From: Rachicladosporium sp. CCFEE 5018
Lineage: Eukaryota; Ascomycota; Dothideomycetes; Cladosporiales; Cladosporiaceae
Reading direction: 5' to 3'
DNA: 64,000 bases
NCBI GenBank assembly: GCA_002077045.2
Contig: KZ111146.1
Span: 1,025,757 to 1,089,756 of the forward strand
The notes under the pieces are model-generated. The model was not told the origin of the DNA and made no database searches. It worked only from the letters and a program-made list of their open reading frames with translations. The position numbers were made by a program, and so were the translations under genes. Positions 10,574 to 21,571 of this stretch are shown here, one piece after another (within the stretch, counting starts at the first letter, position 1; every line of letters starts with the position of its first letter).

Positions 10574-11251
10574 TCACAGCCGCTGCCCCCGATCCTCCAG
10601 CGCACCAACCAGCTCCCAAACACTCCTCTCCCAGACCCTCGCCTCAGTCGCATACCGCTGTCCCAATACCTTTGCAATCCTCGCCTCCGGCATCTCCTCA
10701 ACCTTACAAGCATGCTCATGCAGCGCCAGAAACCTCGGGCCCTCACCCTGATCCGCCCGCCGCACATACCGCGTCGTGCGCAGATACCCCTTAGTATCCT
10801 TCGACATCCTCACGTGGTTCGCGGCGTACCATTCCTCGAGCTCTGCATCCGTGACGCCTTCAGCGGGCGTCATAAGGGTCATCGACAGCGTCTGCGCTGC
10901 GTCTTGATCGCCAGGACGATCGAGGGTTTGGATCTTGTCCCAGGTTGAGCGGGAGAAGTGGATGTAGTCTTTCACTTCGCCGGGGCCTAGCGAGCCGGCC
11001 GTCTTGGTGGTTTCGATCAAATTGGCGAGGTCTGGGCTGCTAAGGTAGGAGGCGTCTGGAAGCGGGTAGAGGGCGAGGTAGGTCGCCTCTGCAGTTTTGG
11101 GGGAGTGGAGCTTGTAGCGGAGGGCTACGGTAGCGGGCGAGAGACGCAGGACGGCGGGTGCGAAAGTATTGTTGTAGAAGTCATTGTATTTCTCTTCAGT
11201 AGTGGTGGGAAGATGGTGGGATTCGACTAGCATGAGACCTGGAGTAGGCAT
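10574..11251 (-). CDS. EthD-like dimeric alpha/beta-barrel protein (copy 1)
   Basis: About 225 residues from the Met at 11251 (MPTPGLMLVESHHL). The protein has two related halves. The first opens with a beta strand and helix (GLMLVESHHLPTTTEEKYNDFYNNTFAPAVL). The second begins near SMTLMTPAEGVTDAELEEWYAANHVRM and continues into GYLRTTRYV. This pattern, strand then Glu/Asp-rich helix with a conserved H and Y, is that of ferredoxin-like dimeric barrels such as EthD. The catalytic role is unknown; many such fungal proteins are accessory enzymes. In-frame codons extend upstream to 11323, but the Met at 11251 sits right before the first strand. It is tail to tail with the ferroportin-like gene, 33 bases away. 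Confidence 0.6.
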   Translation of the reverse strand: MPTPGLMLVESHHLPTTTEEKYNDFYNNTFAPAVLRLSPATVALRYKLHSPKTAEATYLALYPLPDASYLSSPDLANLIETTKTAGSLGPGEVKDYIHFSRSTWDKIQTLDRPGDQDAAQTLSMTLMTPAEGVTDAELEEWYAANHVRMSKDTKGYLRTTRYVRRADQGEGPRFLALHEHACKVEEMPEARIAKVLGQRYATEARVWERSVWELVGALEDRGQRL

Positions 11252-11887
11252 ACTGGGCGAATCCAAGAACATGCGCTTGCAATAAGACAACACTTGTAAG
11301 CGCCGATTTTGTGAATGATACAAATCCAGCGGTGCACGCAGACGGAAAGAAGGTAGTTAAATACCATGATTTGGAGTGGTGGTGTTACCACACTGCGAGG
11401 GCAGTCTAGAGCTGAGCTGTCGTCGCATCGCGTGATCATTGTAGTCTACGTGGCAGCGCGCTGTGCACTTATCAGGTGGCTGGCGCTGTCAGTATGGCAG
11501 CCAGCCACTGTTCGCATCGGCTATCAAGCTGCCATCTCTCACGCCACTCAGCTGTCCCGCGAGTGGCATGATGGCTACATTGTAAAATACCGCAAGCATC
11601 AGCACACGAGTCAACGTCACGCCATCACATATTAAGCAGGAAGCCTTGAATTCTAGACAGAAGCTGGGTGTAGAGTGGCGTGCAGTGCCGCCTACGCCTG
11701 CTATTAAGGAGTGCTACGTTGCCTAGTTAGAGCAGGCCACACGCACAGCTTTCGACAGACGATTGGAGACACCCGCCGGTGTCCTGCCTTTTCAACGCGC
11801 GATCTTTCGACTCAATGCAGCAAACGCCGTCCGGAGACGAATATTGTGTAGATTGTCTCCTTGAATTGCGAAGACAAGCCCTGTCAG
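11252..11887. other. Intergenic (copy 1)
   Basis: No supported gene. A frame that is open in the equivalent stretch of copy 2 (21315-21548) is interrupted here by stop codons, which argues against coding function. Confidence 0.5.
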
Positions 11888-13040
11888 CTACTGCCCACGC
11901 CCTTCCGCGAACCTAATCGCGCGCTGTCTACAGCGCTCCGTGCTCTCCACCAACGCCATGCGACGAGTGACCCTGTACTGCATTCCTATGATTTGAATCG
12001 CTGTAGTATAGTCAGCCTCTGAAGCTCAAGTGTGCGCTGATTCTACAGCGGGACCACTTACAGTCGCCTGCAAAAACACCGGACTCGTGGCGTTCAAGGT
12101 CAGGAGTCCGCATTGTTTCCAGATGGCGATAGATGCCCAGCAATGCCGTTTCTTGAGTCGTCTCGTCGATCAGACGCTCTTGCTTACGCTGACTGAAGAT
12201 GTCAGAGACGGCTTTCTCGAGTTTGTCCTGTTACCTGTGTCAACAAGATTTGAGGATTGACGATGCATGGGTTGACTGACTATCCTGCTGATGGCGGCGC
12301 TCAGCGCTTGCGCGTTGTCTTTGCATGATTGGTTCTGGCAGTCGCTCTTGCCTTGTGGGTCGGTAGACTGAAATCCCCACTGCGACCCGAATGCGCTGCC
12401 GGACTGGTCCTGTGCCAGCTTCGCAGTAATGACGAGACGTTCGTCGATGTCCTTGATGGAAGTCTCTGTATCTTTGACGCGGCTCTTCAGCCTGTCCATC
12501 TGGTCTGTCAACCACGGAGACTGCGGGATCTCGAACTGGTAAGTTCCGAAGACATCATTCGGCGTGATTGAAGACGCCGATGCTGATGAGTGGGAGGTGC
12601 CGTTGCTGCCGTTCTTCAGTTCAGCCATGGCTTCCAGCTGACGCACATCCCTAAACAAACCCTCCATTGCTCTGTTGAAGTTGCCGCACAGGCCCTCAAG
12701 CTCCTCAAGCTTCTTCGTAGTCTCAGCGAACTTGACTGCAATGGCGGTGGCAACCTCGCGAGTCAACTCTTCGGCTTCAGAATGTCCTGCGGTGATCATC
12801 AGCTTTGAGACCGTCTCGGCGCGAGGGCATGCGCTTACCGATGATATGGCCATTCGCGTGGCCATTGGTCGAGGATTGATGATTCTCGGTCAACTGGCGC
12901 TTCAGAGCAGCTATTGCAGCGTCGCGGACAGCGTTCTGAGTGTCGATGGCGTTGATGCAAGCGCGGAGTGAGTAGACGTCGACTATCAGTAGTTTGATCT
13001 TCTCATGGTCTTGATGCGTGTCTTCAGAAGGTCCCGCCAT
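11888..13040 (-). CDS. Coiled-coil protein of unknown function, four exons (copy 1)
   Basis: Exons on the minus strand: 13040-12839, 12786-12281, 12227-12062 and 12000-11888, giving 328 residues with all phases consistent. Introns are 52, 53 and 61 bases. Heptad-like helices occur at residues 15-50 (KIKLLIVDVYSLRACINAI), at 75-120 (FAETTKKLEELEGLC) and around MDRLKSRVKDTETSIKDIDERL. The third exon reads DKLEKAVSDIFSQRKQERLIDETTQE. No catalytic motif or membrane segment is present. It may be a structural or tethering protein, but I do not recognise the family. The same structure is preserved in copy 2, which supports the splice sites. The stretch around 12550-12740 is the most diverged part of the whole duplicated block. 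Confidence 0.68.
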
Positions 13041-13933
13041 GTTTTTGCAGAAGGATGCGTGTTATGTTCCAGTAAGCTTTCGAAAGATCTCAGTGTTGTG
13101 CTCTTCTATAACCATCTGAGGACTCCGCTTGGCGAGGTGATGAGGAAGGCGCGATCAACGCAATCGTACTTGCCGTGTCTTGTGAGACCGCCTTTGCACG
13201 TTGAAGAACCAGATGCAACGGACCGCGGGGGAGACATGCTCATATCTTCATTCAATTGCCCATCGTCTCACTCCCTTCTCCGCCATGGCAGCGCAGTGCG
13301 CTGTCATATTCGATTGCATCGATATGACTTTTGCAGCTGGACGTGTCTTGGAAGAACGAGATAAACTGCGCAGACGAGTGCATGGAGATGCTCTTGAGAC
13401 TGAGCTGTCAATGGCCTGCATTTGTGAACGTTTTTCATTCATCGCTGATCATGTTTCGCGAGCGCCCCAAGACTCTCGTAGGGCTGGCAAGTACCCGTGC
13501 ATAGGCCTGGGCGATGTCGTCCAAGTGTAGGCTGTACGGGACTATGCTCTGACTAGGGTACGTGCACACACCAGTCATCGGTGAATAGATCAGGCGCGAC
13601 GGCAACGACGACCGCAATGAAAGATTGTACCTCGAGTTCAACGATGATCATATATGAGAGGGCGAACATAGTCCGGGAAGGGGATTCACTGGGTTCGATA
13701 AGGTTACGCTCCGTACCGTCTCCGTCCCGGCCGGCATAGATCTACCTAATGTACGTCGACGCGACTTTGGAAGGGAAATTGGATAGCGCGCGCAGAGCAT
13801 AGTGTATACAATTTCCTTTTCTCATATCTCTCACCATAGCGATGTCTTGCTACTAGACTGGACGGGATACATACCTTCTTCGACGACTGGTCTCCCACTC
13901 CCACGCCGACAACCTACCCCTTCTCTCGCGACG
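13041..13933. other. Divergent intergenic region (copy 1)
   Basis: Separates the starts of the coiled-coil gene and the DDT/PHD gene. A plus-strand frame at 13201-13530 has a counterpart in copy 2, but a one-base indel near 13503 changes its end, so it is probably not coding. Positions 13800-13850 form a pyrimidine-rich leader before the next ATG. Confidence 0.5.
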
Positions 13934-16900
13934 ATGCCGGGACGCAAACGCGCTGCGGCGGAGGCCCAGCTCGACATACCCATGGAGCCGCAACTTGCGC
14001 CGGAACAAGAGTCGACATTGACCAAGCTGCGCAACATGTGGGAGTTTGCCAGTCTTATGCAATATATTTTCCTCTTTGGCTCAGTAGTCAAGATCGACGA
14101 GGACTTCGACATCGAGGTATGTGCTGGGGGGATGCATTGAGTGGTCGTGGGGGGCCCATCTGGCATGGAGCTCACGCTGCAGGACTTGTACTGATGGACA
14201 TACGATGATAGGACCTCGAAATCGAATGTATGTCGCGGGGACCATCAGAAAAGTTGGCACAGATCGGCCTTGCGCTCCTTAAATACGTTTCATCGCATCG
14301 AGGCCTCACGTGAGCATACACAATTTCTTGCTGGCGCAACATTCGTTACTGACCATTGACAGACCTGCAATATTCGATGAGTACACGCGCCGCCAGTTCC
14401 AGGCTAAAGCGCCAACGAGAAACCCCTTTGGAGAGGACGAAACACCTTCCAGCTTTAACACCTTTGACATCTACACCAAGATCCGCGTGCTACAACAGCT
14501 GAGCACATGGACCTTCGGGAATGCAGACCGGATACGTGGCTTGATGCCGGCGGACGAGGACCACTTGACATGGCGCATGGAGCCTCTTGGCTGGGACAAG
14601 GACGACCGCGCATATTTTGTCTTGGACGACAACAGACTATATCGTCGATCCGATGTCGCAGTCGCACCCTTGACACCTCCGCCTGAGCCGAAACCGAAGC
14701 CGAAGCCAAAGAGTAAGAGCAAGAAGGCAATGAAGCCGAAAGCACGTGGGACACGGACGTCGAAGCGTCGAAAGGTCGAAGAGGACCCCGAGGACGAGGA
14801 AGCAGCGGATGAAGAGATGGCCGATGCCGATGATGGCGCTCAGGACGATACTATCATTACAGTCGTAGAGGCTACAAAAGACGACGACGATCCTTGGAAC
14901 CCGACTTATGGCTTCACCAGCCAAACCTGGCGCTGCGTCGCCATTACGCTAGACGACTATCAAGACTTCCTCGCCACGATCTTCCGGTCCCGAGATCCCA
15001 ATGAGAAGCAACTCCGCAAAGCCATTGAGGAGAAGGTCCTTCCTATTCTTGAGCAGCGTGCCGAGAAGATGCGACAGAAGGAGCTGAGAAAGCTGCGTGA
15101 GCTCGAGAACTTGCAGAAGATGGCCAGTGCCAAGCGGTCGAGCAGACTGGCTGGCAAAGCGGAGAAGGAGAAGGAGGAGCAAGCTATCAGGGATGTCGAA
15201 GAGCAGAAGAGACGAGAGATCAGGATGGCAGAAGAAGAGCTAGAGAGGCAACGGCGGGTCGAGGAAGGACACGAGTCGCGGCGAATGACTCGAGAGCAGA
15301 GGCTGACAGAGCGAGAGGCCAAGCGCATACTGCACGAGCAGGAGCTTGCACGCCTTGAGTCGGAAACCTCGAGAGCTGCGTCTGCCTCGGTAGACCCGAC
15401 AGGGGAGGGCGACGAAGCAAATGGGAAGCGACTGTCAGAACGACAGATGAAGACTCAGAAGGAACAGCACAAGAAGGAGCTCGAAGCGATCGAAGAGCAG
15501 GAAAAGGACTGGTACTTCGACTGCGCAGTTTGCGGCATGCACGGCGAGAACCTCGATGACGGCACCCATAGCATGGCGTGCGAGAAATGTGGTGTCTGGC
15601 AGCACAGTAAGTGCCACAAATTCACGCCGAAGCAAGTCGAGAGCGATGATTTCCACTTCACGTGCGAGGCGTGTAAGAGACGCGCAGCCGATGCGAAGAA
15701 GCCGAAGATCCCTACTCTGAAGCTGGGCAAGAATCGCAATAGTGGCAGCCCAGAGACGCAGAAAGGCGGTAGCAGGCCAAGCACCGCGACGAATGGCACC
15801 CCGGCGCCTGCAAAGCCCAGAGCTCCGCTACCGGAGCATGTGCAAAGGCAGTTGGACGGCCCAGTGCCTCACCCGTATCAGGCGCCGCCGGTTGGATACT
15901 ACATGAACGGGCACGCTACGCATCCTGCATATCCTCAACCAGCATTGCCTCCGTATGCGCTGCCGAGACCACCTTCTGCCGGTCAACACTACTCGGGTGG
16001 TGCAGCAACGCAAGTCAGACCGCCTTCAGCTCCATGGCAAGGCAGTCCATTGCCGCCACCAGGACGACCCTCATCCTCCAGCATCACTGGCTCGTCTCCG
16101 GCGCCCAACGGCTATGCGCACTCTCCAGCACCAGCGCATCAACAGCAGCATCAGAGCATGCATCACAATGCCGTACAGCAAAGCGGTGGTCACCCTTCAT
16201 ATCAACCGCAGCCTTATGCGTACGTACCACAAGCCGCTGCTGGCAGCAGCTACAGCATGAGCTCCTCGCCACTGCAACAGCATTCACACCCATATCAGCC
16301 CTATGGCGCTCAGCACCACCAAGCCTATCGACCGCAACAGCCAGCGCCTGCGCGACCAGGTTCTGCTCAGCTCATGAATGGCTTCAAGTCGCCGACTAAT
16401 CGTGCAGCGCCACCCTCGCCTGCGGCCCCTCAGCCACAGCAATCCCAACAACCGCATCAATCGCCTCTCGCTCCAAGCCCGAAGACTTCCCTTCCCCCGC
16501 CGACCAACGGCTACACCCCGCAACCGGGTTACTCGCCAACGAAGTCCTCGCCTGCTGCACCACCGCGCTCCTCTCAGCCGGCTTTATCTTACGGCGCTGC
16601 ACCGTCTTCCCACTTCACACCCAGGCCAAGCGTACCGCAGCATTCCTCTCCTCTGCCTCCACATCCAATACCGCCACCATCTTCCGCAACTCCCGCTGCA
16701 CTGCCTCCAGCTCCGCCTTCAGCAGCTGGCAATGAGGTAGCAGCAGACGGCATGTCTGGCCCGTGGCCTGAGAGCAGCAGGGCAATTCCGCTGAAGCACG
16801 ATGCGGCCTCCTTGCCTGCGCCGTTGGGCGAGAGGCCTGTGAGTACGCCTGGCAACGGGCAAGGGAGTGAGATCGGGCCAGGTGGAGTGTTGCAAGGGAC

Positions 16901-16985
16901 GCCGAAGCTGGAGCCGAGTCCCGCTGCATTTCCAAGATCAGAGGGAGGAGGTGAGATGGCAAGGCCCGTGAAGCGGGACGTCTGA
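13934..16985 (+). CDS. DDT-WHIM-PHD chromatin protein (copy 1)
   Basis: Three exons, 13934-14116, 14212-14309 and 14363-16985, give 967 residues. A DDT domain at about residues 30-95 (LMQYIFLFGSVVKIDEDFDIE, then GLALLKYVSSHRGL) is followed by WHIM-type motifs (KIRVLQQLSTW, PLGWDKDDRAYFVLDDNRLY). An acidic/Lys-rich linker and a long charged coiled coil (about 300-470) come next. A C4HC3 PHD finger lies near 478-535 (CAVCGMHGENL, MACEKCGVWQHSKCH, FTCEACKRR). The last 400 residues are Pro/Gln/Ser-rich and disordered. DDT and WHIM modules link ISWI-type remodelers to linker DNA, and PHD fingers read histone H3 tails. A remodeler subunit of the RSF1/CECR2 kind is inferred. Copy 2 differs at about 20 of 891 residues in exon 3. 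Confidence 0.88.
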
Positions 16986-17207
16986 GCTGGACAAGCAACA
17001 GGGACGTTAGATCGAACATGTCATGCTATGGTCTGGAGTGAGTGGGATGGGAAACCACGATTGGATCCCAATATTGGGTAGACGCAACGGGCGGTACGTA
17101 GCACGGAGTAGCACAGCTGACACACAGTATACACGTGCATAGTTTCGCGTCGGCGTGTCTGTGTAACTCGCTTCCGATTCCCCGCTATCAGTCTACTCAG
17201 TGCCCGC

Positions 17208-18480
17208 TCACCCTCTCTGCCGATCCCCAAACTCAGCAAACCTGCGAAAAGGCCTCTCACTATCCAACAATAAGCTTATCCTTGGCCACTGCGCCGGCCT
17301 CTCGTCCCTCTCCTCCTCCTCCGCCGCCCCATTCAGCTTCCCCTTCACCCCATCTGGCCTTCCCATCAACCCCGCCCTACTCTCCACGTCCCTCGTTCTG
17401 CTCTCCGCGCCCCCCTTGCTCGGCTCTAGACCAGCCATCTCCATCCCCTCCCGCTGCAACAGCTCAGGCTTGATGTATTCCTGCACTGACGCCGTCGTGG
17501 CATCTGAGCGCTCTGAGCCCCAGGGGTGGGTGGAAGTGGGGTTTCGGCGGGCGCGGGTTAGGGAGCGAACGGAGGGGATGCAGACGGCTATTATGGCTAC
17601 TGAGGGCTCGATGGTGGTCCAGATTGCTGCTTCGGTGAGGTGGTCTGGATGATGAAGGTCAGTAACAGGGGGCGAAAAGGGAGTGGGGAGGTAATAAAGG
17701 GGGAAGGGTGAGCGTACAGGTCGCGTCCATCAAGTGGTTCTGCAACTGTAGCATAGCCACTAGGCGCACAATGTCGAAGCAGAGGGTTATGGTGCCGAGG
17801 AGGAACATGGTGATCGCGCCAATTTTCAGCTTCCTCGTCAGGTCCAGGGTCAATACCTCCTTTATTGGCACGATAATAATGAGGAGGTCCGTGAGGATAT
17901 TGGGAATCTGGATGCCGTAATAGAACTTTACGAGGTCAATGCATGACCCTGGTATGGCCGGATTCCAAAGCTTAGCGATGGGCTGGCAGAGCAACATTGC
18001 CGTAATTATGATTCCAATTCCCCAGGCGACGACGAGTGCCATGAGGATGTTGATTTGCCATTTGAAGGCTTTGGAGTGCGAGGCGAAAACACGGCGATAT
18101 TGGCTGAGGATGCTGAGTTTGACGAAGGTGATGCAGGCGGGATAGAGGAAGGAGCCGGAGTATTGTGTCTGGACAAGATGTCAGTCAAGAGATGCAGCAG
18201 AGCGACTCGAGATTCCGACCTTCGCAAAGTTGACGAGCTGCTGTCTTGTCAAGGTGTTGATGTGTCGACCGAGACCGTTCTGGAGGAGGATGATGCCACC
18301 AATGTCTATGCCGATTTTGCACACAAGGGCCAGGTAAATGAACCAGTCTTCGGCGTAGGTCTCCATGAGTTGATAGCGCCGAGCGATATAGCGGAGTATG
18401 ACTGCGACTATGGCAAAGGAGAGCGCGAGTATGGTTGCAGCAATGATTCCGCCGGTGTTGACATTGTCCTGGCTCGACAT
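17208..18480 (-). CDS. PTH11-like fungal rhodopsin-fold membrane protein (copy 1, intact)
   Basis: Three exons on the minus strand: 18480-18220, 18168-17718 and 17644-17208, giving 382 residues. Transmembrane segments are evident: GGIIAATILALSFAIVAVIL, WFIYLALVCKIGIDIGGII, LMALVVAWGIGIIITAMLL, IPNILTDLLIIIVPIKEV and IGAITMFLLGTITLCFDIV. The motif NILTDLLIIIVP with an upstream QPIAKLWNP is typical of the fungal rhodopsin-like/PTH11 family. A hydrophilic C-terminal tail of about 120 residues follows (MEMAGLEPSKGG, RRFAEFGDRQRG). Family members act as plasma-membrane receptors for surface or nutrient cues in pathogenic fungi; the ligand here is unknown. Copy 2 carries a frameshifting 8-base deletion in exon 1. 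Confidence 0.85.
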
Positions 18481-19646
18481 TCTGCTGTGTACGTTGGATT
18501 TCGCCACCTGGCTCCAAGATGTGTGCCACTCGTAACGATGAGGTAGTAAGTTGGTGGCTGGACAAATGGATGATAGAGATTCGCGACTGCCCATAACGAA
18601 CCGGCGGAGATAAGTCGAGCAGGTGCGACGGAAATGTATACCTACCACAGCCAGGCACCCCTACAACGAACATACCACATCATCAAATCCCCATCCGACA
18701 CAGACTGCCCCGAAGTGCACATGCGAGGCGTGGCGACCAGGCCTTTGATTGATGTGTCGTGCCAGCATGATCTACAACCATCAGCAACACTCACTCAAAG
18801 CCGCCTTCCAAGCAACGCCACCCAATGCAGCCGAACATCCACGGCCAGGACGCCCATGCAATCGGTACGGCTTGCGTCGACACCAGCGAGATCACAAGGC
18901 AGAGTGACGCTTCCTGACAAGGCGATGATGAGGTTACCGACCCGATGCCGTGGCTTCGGGGGCGCGGCATTGGTGTTACAGCTGCGGGCCGGGATCCTGA
19001 TCTGAAGTCATCTCGCAGCATGACACCTGCGGAGATGCGCGTCGGGGAGGGAAGCCATGCGTTCGGCGCTCGAAGCGTTAGTGGGTTTGGGGAATGACAG
19101 GTTATGCGGGCGCCGCCTCTTCCGTGGGGCTCTGCAGCGCCGGGGCCGGAGAGGTCGGAATTGTTCGGTATCGAGGATGGGCGAAATGGGGATCGTACAT
19201 CTGACGTCTCGAGTAGATTGGGGCTATGGCGGTACAGCATCGCAGCTGATCGGATGCGCTTGATATTGACCGATCATTAAGGGGAGGCATTTGGGTCCTT
19301 TCCGATGCTGCAGTTGGAAGCACATCCGGTGGTGAGGTTCGATGGCTTTGCGGGCCGAGGTGCATCATGCAACACGCCGTTCCCAAGCCTCCTGCTTGGA
19401 AAGCACCAGTGGAGAGTCCTTTCGACTGCAGTGTGAGCACCTGTTCCAGTCGCGAGGTCTGGACTCGCATTGTTCACACACCATTATCCGTTGCGTCACT
19501 GAAAGTATATGATCCGCCAAAAGGTGTACAGCCAGATCTAGGTGAAGCCTATCGTACACACAAGGCCCGCTATTTCGCTCGCCAAAGTATTAGGTGTTGC
19601 AGCACTTGCCCTCATACCGTGGCCTCGAATATTAAATGCTAATTGA
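18481..19646. other. Intergenic 1.2 kb (copy 1)
   Basis: No convincing gene on either strand. The longest frames (about 120-150 codons) are Pro/Ser/Arg-rich without domains. It is the upstream region of the receptor and the 3' flank of the desaturase. Confidence 0.5.
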
Positions 19647-19808
19647 TCAATGCAGTCCGCTCTCGCCCGTTGCAGCCATGTGTGCCTGGCAAGCCGCGAG
19701 GATCCTGGCCTGGTCAGCCACTTCCTGTAGCTTGCCCAGCACCTTCCCGTTGCCAGCTACAAAGTCGTGAATCAAGTACTCAATCTCCGTTTCCTTGCAG
19801 AAGTCCCT
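19647..19808 (-). CDS. Delta-8 desaturase, C-terminal fragment cut by the gap (copy 1)
   Basis: These 53 codons plus stop match the C-terminus of the complete desaturase at 29312-31176, with the stop at 19647-19649. The rest of the gene would lie inside or beyond the N run. The truncation is an assembly effect and is not evidence of a pseudogene. Confidence 0.88.
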   Translation of the reverse strand, partial: RDFCKETEIEYLIHDFVAGNGKVLGKLQEVADQARILAACQAHMAATGESGLH

Positions 19809-19908
19809 NNNNNNNNNNNNNNNNNNNNNNNNNNNNNNNNNNNNNNNNNNNNNNNNNNNNNNNNNNNNNNNNNNNNNNNNNNNNNNNNNNNNNNNNNNNN
19901 NNNNNNNN
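19809..19908. other. Assembly gap of exactly 100 N
   Basis: A run of 100 N, the conventional placeholder for a gap of unknown size. The flanks are two versions of the same locus, so the true distance is probably negative (overlap). Confidence 0.98.
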
Positions 19909-20219
19909 TCTCGAGTCTCGAAGCATCGCTACAGAACATCTTCGAGATGCTAGCGTTTGCGTCCACGATCATCTTCCCTTCGACATCACAGTTCAAGTAC
20001 CCTGTAGCTATCTCGGCTGGCGCGGTAACGCTATCCAGCGCCGTTTACGCTTGCTTCGTGCGAGGACGCAGAGGCCACCTCATGCATTTGGACGATTGTC
20101 TTTGCCGAGGCAAAGCTGGACATGCTGGATGGACAGCCGTCAACAATGAAGACGATGTCAATACAGTAAATGACGATCAATCTGAGCTAGCCAGCTATCC
20201 ATCCCGAGAGACTGCCTGA
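19909..20219 (+). CDS. Ferroportin-like protein, C-terminal fragment after the gap (copy 2)
   Basis: Encodes the last 103 residues or so of the exporter (SSLEASLQNIFEMLAFASTI onward), nearly identical to 10230-10540. Visible differences include Y to C in the LDDYLCRG segment and A to V near the end. The upstream part is missing because the contig begins here. Confidence 0.9.
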
Positions 20220-20252
20220 CCGACGATCGGACACATATCACCTTCCTCAATC

Positions 20253-20930
20253 TCACAGCCGCTGCCCCCGATCCCCCAGCGCACCAACCAGCTCCCAAAC
20301 ACTCCTCTCCCAGACCCTCGCCTCAGTCGCATACCGCTGTCCCAATACCTTTGCAATCCTCGCCTCCGGCATCTCCTCAACCTTACAAGCATACTCATGC
20401 AGCGCCAGAAACCTCGGCCCCTCACCCTGATCCGCACGCCGCACATACCGCGTCGTGCGCAGATACCCCTTAGCATCCTTCGACATCCTCACGTGGTTCG
20501 CGGCGTACCATTCCTCGAGCTCTGCATCCGTGACGCCTTCAGCGGGCGTCATGAGGGTCATCGACAGCGTCTGCGCTGCGACTTGATCGCCAGGATGATC
20601 GAGGGTTTGGATCTTGTCCCAGGTTGAGCGGGAGAAGTGGATGTAGTCTTTCACTTCGCCGGGGCCTAGCGAGCCGGCCATCTTGGTGGTTTCGATCAAA
20701 TTGGCAAGGTCTGGGCTGCTGAGGTAGGAGGCGTCTGGAAGCGGGTAGAGGGCGAGGTAGGTCGCCTCTGCAGTTTTGGGGGAGTGGAGCTTGTAGCGGA
20801 GGGCTGCGGTAGCGGGCGAGAGACGCAGGACGGCGGGTGCGAAAGTATTGTTGTAGAAGTCATTGTATTTGTTTTCAGTCGTGGTGGGAAGATGGTGGGA
20901 TTGGACAAGCATGAGACCTGGAGTAGGCAT
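20253..20930 (-). CDS. EthD-like dimeric alpha/beta-barrel protein (copy 2)
   Basis: Second version of 10574-11251, about 225 residues, with the same start (MPTPGLMLVQSHHL) and stop and only scattered substitutions (for example E to Q at VESHH, D to V in PGDQDAAQ). No indel interrupts the frame, which supports that the frame is real and under constraint. Function as for copy 1: a barrel fold is inferred and the activity is unknown. Confidence 0.6.
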   Translation of the reverse strand: MPTPGLMLVQSHHLPTTTENKYNDFYNNTFAPAVLRLSPATAALRYKLHSPKTAEATYLALYPLPDASYLSSPDLANLIETTKMAGSLGPGEVKDYIHFSRSTWDKIQTLDHPGDQVAAQTLSMTLMTPAEGVTDAELEEWYAANHVRMSKDAKGYLRTTRYVRRADQGEGPRFLALHEYACKVEEMPEARIAKVLGQRYATEARVWERSVWELVGALGDRGQRL

Positions 20931-21571
20931 ACTGGGCGAATTTGAGAACATACACTTGCAATAAGACAACGCTTGTAACCGCTGATTTTGGTTTTTGAAT
21001 GAGACAGATCCAGCGGTACACGTAGACGGCAGGAAGGTACTTAAATACCATGGTTTGGAGTGGTGGTGTTACCACACTGCGAGGGCAGTGTAGAGCTGAG
21101 CTGTCGCATCATCGCGTGATTACTGTCGTCTACGTTGCAGCGCGCTTTGCGCTGTTCAGGTGACTGGCGTTATCGGTATGGTAGCCAGCCACAGCTCGCA
21201 TCTGCTATGAAGCTGCCGTCTCTCACGCCACTCAGCTGTCCCGCGAGTGGCATGATGTCTACATTGTAAGGTACCCCAAGCATCGGCACACGGCTCATCG
21301 TTAAGCCATCACGTATGAAGCAGGAAGCTTTGAATTCTAGACAGAAGCTGGGTGTAGAGTGGCGTGCAGTGCCGCCTACGCCTGCTATGAAGGAGTGCTA
21401 CGTTGCCTATTCAGAGCAGGCCGCACGCACAGCTTTCGACAGACAATTGGAGCCACCCGCCGGTGTCCTGCCTTTTCAACGCGCGATCTTTCGACTCAAT
21501 GCAGCAAATGCCGTCCAGAGACGAATGTTGTGTAGATTGTCTCCTTGAATTGCGAAGACATGCCCTGTCAG
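20931..21571. other. Intergenic (copy 2)
   Basis: Counterpart of 11252-11887. A 77-codon plus-strand frame at 21315-21548 is open here but interrupted in copy 1, so it is not called. Confidence 0.5.

Larger units (their letters stand above)
10230..19808. repeat. Copy 1 of a 9.6-kb duplicated block ending at an N gap
   Basis: This segment recurs at 19909-29473 in the same orientation. Alignment by eye shows substitutions throughout, small indels (net 14 bases) and a few highly diverged patches. Its right end is exactly the first N of the 19809-19908 gap, while the left edge of the other copy is exactly the last N. That geometry indicates overlapping contig ends that were scaffolded without merging. 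Confidence 0.93.

Noticed and set aside
13201..13530. Plus-strand frame conserved in both copies (counterpart 22864-23235)
   Set aside because: A one-base indel near 13503 gives different C-termini and there is no domain, so it is more likely conserved non-coding sequence.
21315..21548. 77-codon frame in copy 2
   Set aside because: The equivalent stretch in copy 1 contains stop codons, so coding function is unlikely.
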